Both the position numbers and the translations under genes were made by a program. A stretch of 64,000 nt of DNA, taken from positions 24,379 through 88,378 of the forward strand of contig JAEMQS010000011.1 of assembly GCA_016463765.1 (NCBI GenBank). The letters run 5' to 3'. This document shows, piece by piece, positions 47,766 through 55,510 of this stretch (position 1 is the stretch's first letter; every line of letters starts with the position of its first letter). Origin of the DNA: Solirubrobacteraceae bacterium (GTDB lineage Bacteria; Actinomycetota; Thermoleophilia; Solirubrobacterales; Solirubrobacteraceae). The notes under the pieces were generated by a model. It worked only from the letters and a program-made list of their open reading frames with translations, made no database searches and had not been told where the DNA came from.

Positions 47766-48563
47766 TCAGTCGGCGACCGGCGGGGACGTCGGCGCGCCCA
47801 TCGCGTGGTAGCCGCCGTCGACGTGGAGGATCTCGCCGGTCACGCCGCGGGAGTACCGGCTGAGCAGGAACAGCGCCGCGTCGGCGACGGGTGACGCGTC
47901 GGCGAGGTCCCAGGCCATCGGGGCCTGCTCGCCCCACAGGCCGGCGATCTGGTCGAACCCGCCGATGCCCTTCGCCGCGATCGTCCGCAGCGGGCCCGCC
48001 GCGATGAGGTTCGAGCGCACGCCGTACGGACCGAGGTCACGGGCCAGGTAGCGGTTGACCGACTCCAGCGCCGCCTTCGCCACGCCCATCCAGTCGTAGA
48101 CCGGCCACGCGACCGTCGCGTCGAAGTCCAGGCCGACAACGCTGCCGCCGTCGGGCGCCTCGCGCAGCAGCGGCAGCAGGCCGACGGCGAGCGACTTCAT
48201 CGAGTACGCGCTCGTGCGGAACGCCAGCTCGGCGGACTCGACGGGCGTGTTGAGGAAGTTGCCGCCCAGCGCGTCCTCGGGCGCGAAGGCGATGGCGTGC
48301 AGCAGGCCGTCGAGCCGGCCCCAGCGCGTCGTCAGCTCGGCGGCGAGCGCCTCGATGTGCCCGGGCTCGTTGACGTCGAGCTCAAGCACGTCGGGGGTCG
48401 TGGGCAGGCGCTTGGCCACGCGCTGCGTGAGGCGCATCGGGCGGCCGAAGCTCGTCAGGACGATCTCGGCGCCGGCCTCCTGCGCCGCCTGCGCGACGGC
48501 GAAGGCGATCGAGTCGTCCGTGAGGACGCCGGTGATGAGCAGCTTGCGGTCCGTGAGATCCAT
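47766..48563 (-). CDS. fabI: enoyl-ACP reductase, InhA-like
   Basis: This 265-residue SDR-type enoyl reductase catalyses the last step of the elongation cycle with NADH. The glycine-rich start is LLITGVLTDDSIAFAVA. The catalytic block is VYDWMGVAKAAL, the Tyr-x6-Lys spacing with Met between, as in mycobacterial InhA. GVRSNLIAAGPLRTIAAKGI is the substrate loop. ATG 48563. It converges on the TetR/DUF2283 genes and is near, but not in, the fab operon. Confidence 0.93.
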   Translation of the reverse strand: MDLTDRKLLITGVLTDDSIAFAVAQAAQEAGAEIVLTSFGRPMRLTQRVAKRLPTTPDVLELDVNEPGHIEALAAELTTRWGRLDGLLHAIAFAPEDALGGNFLNTPVESAELAFRTSAYSMKSLAVGLLPLLREAPDGGSVVGLDFDATVAWPVYDWMGVAKAALESVNRYLARDLGPYGVRSNLIAAGPLRTIAAKGIGGFDQIAGLWGEQAPMAWDLADASPVADAALFLLSRYSRGVTGEILHVDGGYHAMGAPTSPPVAD

Positions 48564-48751
48564 GTCGGCTCAAGATTCTCCATCACCCGTCGAGAGAACG
48601 GCTCCCCGGGGTCAGGGATCCCCGGAACCGTCCGATAGCTCCACTCGCATGAGCAGGCGATCTGAACACGAACCCCACGTCGGAGGCGGACCCGATCCCG
48701 CCTGGCTGCTGTCGTTTACCGCCGACGTGCGGCGGATGTACGGCGCGGCGC

Positions 48752-50467
48752 CTAGGAGGCGCGACGGCGGCTCTGGCGCTCGAGCGCCTTCAGCAGGACG
48801 TCGACCGACCGCTCGAGCTGGGCGATGGTCGCGTCATCCACACGGGCCACACCCGTCTCACGGTTGACCCACGCGTTGATCTCGCGGTGAGAGCGCCCGT
48901 CCATCCGGGCGAGTGAGCCGACGAGGTCCTTGCGTTTGTCGCGCAGCAGCCCGCGGCGCTGCCAGGCCGGCATCTCCGGCTCCGGCTCAGGCTCAGCGGC
49001 GACCGCGGTCGCGGCAACAGGCACCGGAACGGGGACGGGAGGCGGTTTCGGCGGGGGCGGACCGCCGCCGAACAGCGCCATCTGCGGGCTGACCTCGGCG
49101 TGGACCGGGACGAACGGGATCTCCTCGGTGCGCTCGGTCTCGCGCCGGGTGGGCGGCTCGTCGAACAGGTCGAGGTCCTCGTCGTCGCCGACCGGGCGCA
49201 GGACGTGGCGCAGCTCGGTCTCGACGTCGCTGGCGTGCGCGCGCAGCGCGCCCTCACCCGGGAGATAGAGCCAGCTGGCCTCGCCGTGCGGGCGTCCCGG
49301 GATCGTGCGCACGAAGCGGCCGACGACCTGGCGGAAGATGAGCGGCGTCTTGGCCGCCGACGCATAGACGCCCACGCGCAGGCGCGGGATGTCGACGCCC
49401 TCGGAGACCATGTTCACGGCCACGATCCACGGGTCCTTCGCGCGGGTGAAGGCGGCGAGCTTGTCGTGGGACTTCTGGTCGTCGTGCAGCACGACGACGG
49501 GCGAGCGGCCCGTGATCTCGTGCAGCACCTTGGCGACCCGGCGGGCGTGGCTGCCGTCGGAGGCGATGACGAGGCCGCCGGCGTCCTTGTGGTCGCCGCC
49601 GCGCAGGCTCGTGAGCCGCTCGTGCGCGGTGCGCAGGATGCGCGGCAGGCCGTCGGCGAGCTCGGTGGAGATCGCCGTGCGGTAGCGCCGGCTCGCCTCG
49701 CGGCCCGTCAGCACGTCGCTGAAGGACGCCTCGATCGTGTCGTCGCCGGACTGCCAGCTCAGCGTGCCGTCGAACGGGATGAACGTCACCGGGCGGCAGA
49801 TGCCGTCTCGCACCGCGTCGGCGTACGTGTACGAGACGTCCGGCTGGGCGACGCCGTCCTCGTAGCGCACGCCCGGAATCGCCGACTGGTCCGACCGGAA
49901 CGGCGTGCCCGAGAGCAGCAGCCAGCGCCGGGTCGCGCCGAACGCGCGGGAGAACCCGGCGCCCCAGGCGAGGTCGTCGCCCAGGTGGTGCGCCTCGTCG
50001 GCGATGACCAGCGTGCCCGGCGTGCACTGCTTCTCCCACCGCGCCGACGACGCGGCCGCGCGCGCGTACGTGACCGACACGCCGTGAAAGTCCTTGGGCG
50101 GCGAGAGCTCCTCCGCGTCGGGCTGGAGGTGCAGGCCCTGGGCGGCGGCCGCTTCGGCCCACTGGCGGGTCAGCGGGGTGGTCGGGCAGACGACGACGAC
50201 GCGGCGGATGACCTTCGCGTCGAGCAGCTCCCGGGCGAAGACGAGCGACGGGCGCGTCTTGCCGGCGCCCGGGGCAGCGGAGATCAGAAAGGGACCTGCG
50301 TCCCAGACGCGCAGCTGCGAGAGCGCGCGTTCCTGCCAGCCGCGAAGTGTGCTCAAGCGAGACGGATGGCGGCGGCGGACAGCGACATGCGGCGACCAGT
50401 TTGCGCGATCACGCGGACGGATGCGGCGCCCTGTCCCAAACCCCCGCAAGATGCGGACGACTGGCAT
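48752..50467 (-). CDS. superfamily 2 DEAD/DEAH-type helicase
   Basis: About 571 residues if the ATG at 50467 is used. TTG 50356 is an alternative, because the divergent gene starts at almost the same base. Walker A is APGAGKT, motif Ia VVCPTTPLTRQW, motif II DEAH in VIADEAHHLG, motif III LLSGTPFR, motif V VNMVSEGVDIP and motif VI RQVVGRFVR. A Pro/Val-rich linker (GGGPPPPKPPPVPVPVPV) separates a ~100-residue C-terminal domain (RGLLRDKRKDLVGSLARMDG...HREINAWVNRETG). Probably a dsDNA translocase in repair or defence. No partner is adjacent. Confidence 0.88.
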   Translation of the reverse strand: MPVVRILRGFGTGRRIRPRDRANWSPHVAVRRRHPSRLSTLRGWQERALSQLRVWDAGPFLISAAPGAGKTRPSLVFARELLDAKVIRRVVVVCPTTPLTRQWAEAAAAQGLHLQPDAEELSPPKDFHGVSVTYARAAASSARWEKQCTPGTLVIADEAHHLGDDLAWGAGFSRAFGATRRWLLLSGTPFRSDQSAIPGVRYEDGVAQPDVSYTYADAVRDGICRPVTFIPFDGTLSWQSGDDTIEASFSDVLTGREASRRYRTAISTELADGLPRILRTAHERLTSLRGGDHKDAGGLVIASDGSHARRVAKVLHEITGRSPVVVLHDDQKSHDKLAAFTRAKDPWIVAVNMVSEGVDIPRLRVGVYASAAKTPLIFRQVVGRFVRTIPGRPHGEASWLYLPGEGALRAHASDVETELRHVLRPVGDDEDLDLFDEPPTRRETERTEEIPFVPVHAEVSPQMALFGGGPPPPKPPPVPVPVPVAATAVAAEPEPEPEMPAWQRRGLLRDKRKDLVGSLARMDGRSHREINAWVNRETGVARVDDATIAQLERSVDVLLKALERQSRRRAS

Positions 50468-52361
50468 GCTTTCCGCCGTGCCACGTCCGCGTCCACCCGC
50501 CGTCGCCGCCTTCCTGGTCGTCGCCGCCGGGGTCTTCGTCGTGGCGTTCGAGGGCGGCGCGTACGACCTCGTGACCCGTCATCAGGGCGGTGTGCTCGTG
50601 TGGTGGCTGCTCGCCCTCGCCGTGTTCGCCGGACTGCTGCCGCGCACCCTCCCCGGGCGCGCGGGCACCCTCGCGGTCGGCGCGCTCGCCGCGATGGCGG
50701 TGTGGTCGGCGATCGGCCTGGCCTGGACGTCGAGCGACGAGCGGACGTCCGTCGAGATGGCGCGCGTGCTCGTCCACCTCGGCGTCCTGATCCTGGCCGC
50801 CATCGCACTCGGGCCGTCCTCATGGCGCGCCGCGATCGCGGGCGCCGCCGCGGGTGCGGCGGCCGTCTGCGCCCTGGCCGTCCTCTCCCGGCTGGACCCC
50901 GGCACGTTCGGCGCCGATGCCGCGGCCGACGCGTTCGGCATCAACCGCCTGAGCCGGCCCATCGGATACTGGAACGCGCTCGGTGCCTGGGCGGGGATGA
51001 CGGCGGCGCTGGGGCTCGGCCTCGGGGCCCACGCGCGCCATCCGGTCGCCCGGGCCGCCGCCACGGCGATCGTCCCTCTCGCGGCCACGACCGCGTACCT
51101 CACGTACTCCCGCGCGTCGGTCGGCGGCACGGTCCTCGGCGTCCTCGTCCTGCTCGTCGCCAGTCGCAACCGCTGGACGCTCGCGCTGCACACCGCCGCC
51201 GCGGCCGCGGGCGCCGCACTCGTCATCCTCACGATCCGCGACCACCCCGAGATCGCGCAGGCCACCGGGACGGCGGGCGCGAGCAGCGTCGGCCTGACGC
51301 TCGTCGGCGCCATGGCCGGCGCGGGCGTCGTCGCCGCCGTCTCCGGGTTGGCGGGCGGCGACCGCGTGCGCCTGCCGCGCACCGCCGGGCGCGTGGCGGG
51401 GATCGCCACCGCGGTGGTGCTCGTCGTCGCGACCGCCGGCGCGATCGCGGCGAACACCGACCGGATCGAGGACAGCCTCGAGAGCGCCCCGCTCACCGCG
51501 GAGGCGGGCGTGGTCGACGACCCCGCGGCGCGCCTGACGAACCTCAGCGGCACCAGGCCGAAGATCTGGGAGGTCGCCGGCGACGGCTTCAGGGCGGACC
51601 CGTGGACGGGCTCGGGCCCCGGCACGTTCGAGTTCGTCTGGAGCCAGAGCGACGACGCCGCGGAGTTCATCCGTGACGGGCACTCGCTCTATCTGGAGAC
51701 CCTGAGTGAACAGGGGATCCCCGGCTTCCTGCTGCTCCTCGGCTTCGTCGGGGGGATCGCCTGGGCGGCCGTCGGCGCGCTGCGGGCCTTCCCCGACGGG
51801 CCCGAGCGCGGAGCCGCCGCCGCCGCGGCCGCCGCCCTCGCCGCGTTCCTCTTCGGCGCGGGGGTCGACTGGCTGTGGGAGGCGACCGCCGTCACCGTGT
51901 TCGCGCTCGTGCTCCTCGGCGCGCTCATCGCGGCCACCGGCCGGTCCGCTCCGCGGATGCGGGTGGCCGTGCGGATCCCGCTCGCGCTCCTCGCGCTCGT
52001 CGCGGGCCTGCTCCTGCTGCCGGGGCTCGTCGGGCTCAGCGAGGTGCGCCGCAGTCAGGACGCCGCCCAGGAGGGTGATCGTGCCGCCGCGCTGGATCAC
52101 GCCACGCGCGCGGTCGAGGCGCAGCCGTGGGCGGCGTCTCCGTACGTTCAGCGCGCGCTGGTCCTCGAGGGCCAGGGACGGCTGAAGGCCGCCGCGGTCG
52201 ACCTGCGCCGCGCCGTCGAACACGAACCCGAGAACTGGCGCCAGTACCTGCTCCTGGCCCGCGTCGAAGCCGAGCGCGGCCGGCTGCAGCCCGCGCTGAA
52301 CGCCTACGGCCAGGCGCAGCGGCTGCGCCCGTCGAGCACGTTCGTGGGAGGCCAGGAGTGA
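50466..52361 (+). CDS. O-antigen ligase/polymerase-like membrane protein with TPR tail
   Basis: About 631 residues from ATG 50466 (or GTG 50478). About 12 hydrophobic helices form the Wzy/WaaL-like part. The conserved periplasmic loop is TGSGPGTFEFVWSQS...DGHSLYLETLSEQGIPG, the Wzy_C signature with the His-Ser pair. The C-terminal ~110 residues contain TPR-like repeats (DRAAALDHATRAVEAQPWAAS, and GRLKAAAVDLRRAVEHEP). It probably polymerises or ligates surface polysaccharide. The stop overlaps the next gene's GTG. The start region faces the helicase start on the other strand. Confidence 0.85.
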   Translation: MLSAVPRPRPPAVAAFLVVAAGVFVVAFEGGAYDLVTRHQGGVLVWWLLALAVFAGLLPRTLPGRAGTLAVGALAAMAVWSAIGLAWTSSDERTSVEMARVLVHLGVLILAAIALGPSSWRAAIAGAAAGAAAVCALAVLSRLDPGTFGADAAADAFGINRLSRPIGYWNALGAWAGMTAALGLGLGAHARHPVARAAATAIVPLAATTAYLTYSRASVGGTVLGVLVLLVASRNRWTLALHTAAAAAGAALVILTIRDHPEIAQATGTAGASSVGLTLVGAMAGAGVVAAVSGLAGGDRVRLPRTAGRVAGIATAVVLVVATAGAIAANTDRIEDSLESAPLTAEAGVVDDPAARLTNLSGTRPKIWEVAGDGFRADPWTGSGPGTFEFVWSQSDDAAEFIRDGHSLYLETLSEQGIPGFLLLLGFVGGIAWAAVGALRAFPDGPERGAAAAAAAALAAFLFGAGVDWLWEATAVTVFALVLLGALIAATGRSAPRMRVAVRIPLALLALVAGLLLLPGLVGLSEVRRSQDAAQEGDRAAALDHATRAVEAQPWAASPYVQRALVLEGQGRLKAAAVDLRRAVEHEPENWRQYLLLARVEAERGRLQPALNAYGQAQRLRPSSTFVGGQE

Positions 52362-52882
52362 GCGCGCTGTCATCCTGGGACGTGGTGGTGCGTACGTTCA
52401 AGCGGATGATCCGACGCCTCGTTCCCCTGCTCGTCCTCGCTGCGGCGCTCGGCCCGACGGTCGGGCCCGCGCACGCGCAGCGCTGCGAGGCGCCGCCCGG
52501 CACCGCCGCCGTGGACCAGTACTGCGAGATGATCCCCGAGGAGCGCGGCACCACCCCGAGCGCGCGGTACGCCGAATCCGGGACGCCGGGCAGCGCGCCA
52601 GAGACCCCGCTCGGCCGGCGGCTCGCCGCGCAGGGCTTCAGCGGCGTCGCGCTCGCGACGTTCGTGGAGCGCACCCGGCCCGAGGGCGCGGTGCGCGGCG
52701 AGACCGCCGAGGAGAGCGCCAGCTTTGAGGCTCCGCCCGACGGTCCGGTCGCGGCGGTCCGCTCGTCCGTGGCCGCCGGGCCGGTGACCGGGACGGCGTT
52801 CCTGCTCGCCCTCCTCGCGATCGCCGTGCTCGTCGCCGGGCTCTGGGCGCTCGACCGCCGGCGCCCCCGCGACGACGGCTGA
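52358..52882 (+). CDS. secreted/membrane-anchored small protein of the polysaccharide locus
   Basis: 174 residues from GTG 52358 in GTGA overlap with the polymerase; an internal ATG at 52406 would start a clean signal peptide (MIRRLVPLLVLAAALGP to AHAQ). The mature part has a Cys pair (RCEAPPG...QYCEMI) and a C-terminal transmembrane helix followed by DRRRPRDDG, so it is anchored facing outside. Unknown function. Coupling suggests it works with the polymerase. Confidence 0.7.
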   Translation: MSALSSWDVVVRTFKRMIRRLVPLLVLAAALGPTVGPAHAQRCEAPPGTAAVDQYCEMIPEERGTTPSARYAESGTPGSAPETPLGRRLAAQGFSGVALATFVERTRPEGAVRGETAEESASFEAPPDGPVAAVRSSVAAGPVTGTAFLLALLAIAVLVAGLWALDRRRPRDDG

Positions 52883-52890
52883 CGGCCGCG

Positions 52891-54327
52891 GTGCGCGCGT
52901 CGATCAGGATCCTCGCCGCGGCGGCGGCCCTCTGCACGCTGAGCGCCGCCCCGGCCCACGCCGCGGCCCCGCTGTCGACCGGCTTTCAGGACGGCGGGCT
53001 CGAGACGCTCAACGGCCCCGGCGAGCTCGAAGCGGGCCTGGCCAACGCGCGCCGCGCCGGAGCGACCGTCTGGCGGTTCGGCGTGGTGTGGCGCGACGTC
53101 TCCCCCACCAAGCCGCCGTCGACCGCCGTCGCCCGCGACCCGTCGTGGGACGGGTATCGCTGGGACCGCATCGATCGCATCGTCCGCGCCGCGACGATGG
53201 CAGGCCTGCGCCCGCTGGGCACCGTCACCGTCGCCCCGGACTGGGCGGAGGGACCGAACCCGCCGCCCGCGTCCCCGTCGATGCGCGACGGCGCGTGGAA
53301 GCCGTCGCCGGCCTGGATGCGCGCGTTCGCGACCGCGCTCGCCACCCGCTACTCCGGGAGCCACCCGGATCCGCTCCTACCGGTGTTCCCGCTCCCCCGT
53401 GTCCCCGCGTGGGAACCGTGGAACGAGCCGAACCTCAACCTCGAGCTCGCGCCGCAGTGGACGCGCAAGCGCGGTCGCTGGGTCGAGACCGGCCCGGAGC
53501 TCTACCGGCAGCTGCACAACGCCTTCTATGCCGGGGCGAAGGCCGCGGACCCCGGCGTCACCGTGATCGCGGGAGCCACGGCGCCCTACGGCGACGCGCC
53601 GGGCGGCACCCGGATGGCGCCCGCGCGGTTCTGGCGCGCGCTGCTGTGCGTGCGCGACGGGAAAGCCAGGCGATGCGGGCGGACCGTGCGCCTCGACGCG
53701 GTCTCACACCACCCGTACCCGATCGGCCCGCCGCGCCGCCACGCGCGCAACCGCGACGACATCACCATCCCCGACCTCGCGCGCATCACCCGCTGGCTGC
53801 GCCCCGCCGTGCGGGCGAAGACGATCCGTCCGGCACGGACGACGATTCCGTTGTGGATCACCGAGTTCTCGTGGGACAGCCGCCCCGACCCCAACGGCCT
53901 GACCCTGGACCAGCAGGCGACCTATCTGCAGGGCGCGCTGTACGTCCTCTGGCAGCAGGGCGCCCGGACGATCATCTGGTTCAACCTGCGCGACCAGGCC
54001 CCGGACCCGAGCTACGCGGCGACGCTCCAGTCCGGCGTGTTCTTCCGCGGCCAGACGCCGCTGCTGGACGCGCCCAAGCCGTCGTTCACCGCGATCCGCT
54101 TCCCGTTCACCGCGTACCGCAGCGCGGGTGTCGCGCGGCTCTGGGGCCGGGCGCCTGCAGCCGGGCCGGTCATCGTCGAGGTCCGGCGCGGCGACGCCTG
54201 GGTGCCGGCGGCGACCCTCACCGCCGGGGCGAACCGCGTGTTCACCGGCCGCCTGCGCGCGGGCCCGAATGTCGCGCTGCGCGCCCGGCAGGGGACCGAC
54301 GCGAGCCTCAGCTGGCGGACGCAGTAG
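52891..54327 (+). CDS. secreted clan-A glycoside hydrolase-like protein
   Basis: 478 residues from GTG 52891. The signal peptide (MRASIRILAAAAALCTLSAAPAHA) precedes a TIM-barrel of the GH5/GH39-like clan. The acid/base Glu179 is in EPWNEPN, and the nucleophile Glu325 is in LWITEFSWDS, correctly spaced. A C-terminal beta domain of ~80 residues follows. Likely cleaves or edits an extracellular polysaccharide of this locus. The 3' end overlaps the convergent glycosyltransferase by 20 bases. Confidence 0.82.
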   Translation: MRASIRILAAAAALCTLSAAPAHAAAPLSTGFQDGGLETLNGPGELEAGLANARRAGATVWRFGVVWRDVSPTKPPSTAVARDPSWDGYRWDRIDRIVRAATMAGLRPLGTVTVAPDWAEGPNPPPASPSMRDGAWKPSPAWMRAFATALATRYSGSHPDPLLPVFPLPRVPAWEPWNEPNLNLELAPQWTRKRGRWVETGPELYRQLHNAFYAGAKAADPGVTVIAGATAPYGDAPGGTRMAPARFWRALLCVRDGKARRCGRTVRLDAVSHHPYPIGPPRRHARNRDDITIPDLARITRWLRPAVRAKTIRPARTTIPLWITEFSWDSRPDPNGLTLDQQATYLQGALYVLWQQGARTIIWFNLRDQAPDPSYAATLQSGVFFRGQTPLLDAPKPSFTAIRFPFTAYRSAGVARLWGRAPAAGPVIVEVRRGDAWVPAATLTAGANRVFTGRLRAGPNVALRARQGTDASLSWRTQ

Positions 54328-55510
54328 CGCCGCGCCGCGAGGGCGGCGGGCGCCGGCTCGTCAACCGCGCGGACGGCCCGCGCGCGATGGCGTCGCGCAT
54401 GAGATGGTCGAGCTTCTCCGCGGCCGCGCGCGGGAGCAGGTGCTCGACGACGTTCGCGCGTCCAGTCTCGGCCAGCCGCGCGCGCAGCGCAGGGTCGGCG
54501 TGGTACTCCGCGAGGATGCCCGCCAGCGCGATGTCGTCCCCCTCGGGGAACACCCGCCCGCCGCCGGTCAGCTCGATGACCCACGGGATCGCGCCCGACG
54601 AGGACCCGATGACCGGCGTGCCGCAGAGCAGCGCCTCGGCGAGCACCTTGCCGAACTGCTCGGCCCACGTCGGCTGCGTGCGTGACGGCAGGACCAGCAC
54701 GTCCATCTCGGCGTACCAGCGCGGCAGGTCGTCGGGGCGCTGGTTGGGCGGCACGAGCTCCAGCGTTCCCTGGCCGAGGTCCGCCGTCGCGAGGTGGTCG
54801 CGCAGCGGGCCGTTGCCGGCGACGAGGAAGCGGAACGGGAAGTCCAGCCGCGCGACCGCCGAGATCAGGTCGCGGATGCCCTTCTGCTCGATGAGCCGGC
54901 CCGCGAAGCCGATGGTGAAAACCTTCCCGCCCGCCCCGCCGTCCCGCCGGGGCGGCTGGTCCCACTCGGGGATCGTGTGCGGCACGACGTCCGCCGGCGC
55001 CGTCGCCCCCCAGTCGCGGAGCTGGTCGGCGCCGCCCGGCGAGCGGGCGGCGATGAAGTCCAGGCGCGGGATGGTCAGCGCCCGGATGACCTTCGCGGGC
55101 CAGGGCAGCGGGCGGTCGAGGTTCTCGTCGCCCTGCACGCCCCACGGGATGCCGTGCCGCCACGCGAGCTGGCCCCACTGCAGCGCCGAGACGGAGAACG
55201 CCTCGTGCTCGAGGAAGATGACGTCGGGCCGGTGCGGCTCGCGGATCCAGCGGGTCAGCGGGCTGACGTAGGTGTGCTTCTGGATGTCCCCGGGCTTGAC
55301 GATCCGCGCGCGGCCGAACCGCCCGGTGAAGCCCTCGAGGCACTGCGGCGTGTAGCCGTCGGGTGTGTAGTCGTCGGCCCAGCGGTTGGGGACGACGATC
55401 GAGACATCCCATCCGCGGTCGGCGAGCCGGATGTACACCAGCTGATTGTGGATCACCGTGTTCGGGTGCCCCGTGACCAAGACTCTGGGAGGGCGCACGG
55501 TGCGCGTCAC
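54308..55510 (-). CDS. glycosyltransferase family 4
   Basis: This 400-residue GT-B enzyme starts at GTG 55510, in GTGA overlap with the upstream gene. The nucleotide-sugar domain shows FTIGFAGRLIEQKGI (GxxGRLxxxKG), VLPSRTQPTWAEQFGKVLAEAL with the E-x7-E motif, and GTPVIGSSSGAIP. Retaining sugar transfer to a lipid-linked intermediate is expected; donor and acceptor are unknown. Member of the minus-strand polysaccharide operon. Confidence 0.88.
   Translation of the reverse strand: MTRTVRPPRVLVTGHPNTVIHNQLVYIRLADRGWDVSIVVPNRWADDYTPDGYTPQCLEGFTGRFGRARIVKPGDIQKHTYVSPLTRWIREPHRPDVIFLEHEAFSVSALQWGQLAWRHGIPWGVQGDENLDRPLPWPAKVIRALTIPRLDFIAARSPGGADQLRDWGATAPADVVPHTIPEWDQPPRRDGGAGGKVFTIGFAGRLIEQKGIRDLISAVARLDFPFRFLVAGNGPLRDHLATADLGQGTLELVPPNQRPDDLPRWYAEMDVLVLPSRTQPTWAEQFGKVLAEALLCGTPVIGSSSGAIPWVIELTGGGRVFPEGDDIALAGILAEYHADPALRARLAETGRANVVEHLLPRAAAEKLDHLMRDAIARGPSARLTSRRPPPSRRGATASAS

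Noticed and set aside
48593..48640. CCCCGG-rich inverted repeat upstream of fabI as a terminator.
   Set aside because: The arms pair only in part and no T-run follows. In sequence of this GC content such a pattern is expected by chance.
48650..48867. ATG frame of ~72 codons between fabI and the helicase.
   Set aside because: No ribosome site, Arg/Pro/Gly-rich tail antisense to the helicase end, and no recognisable domain.
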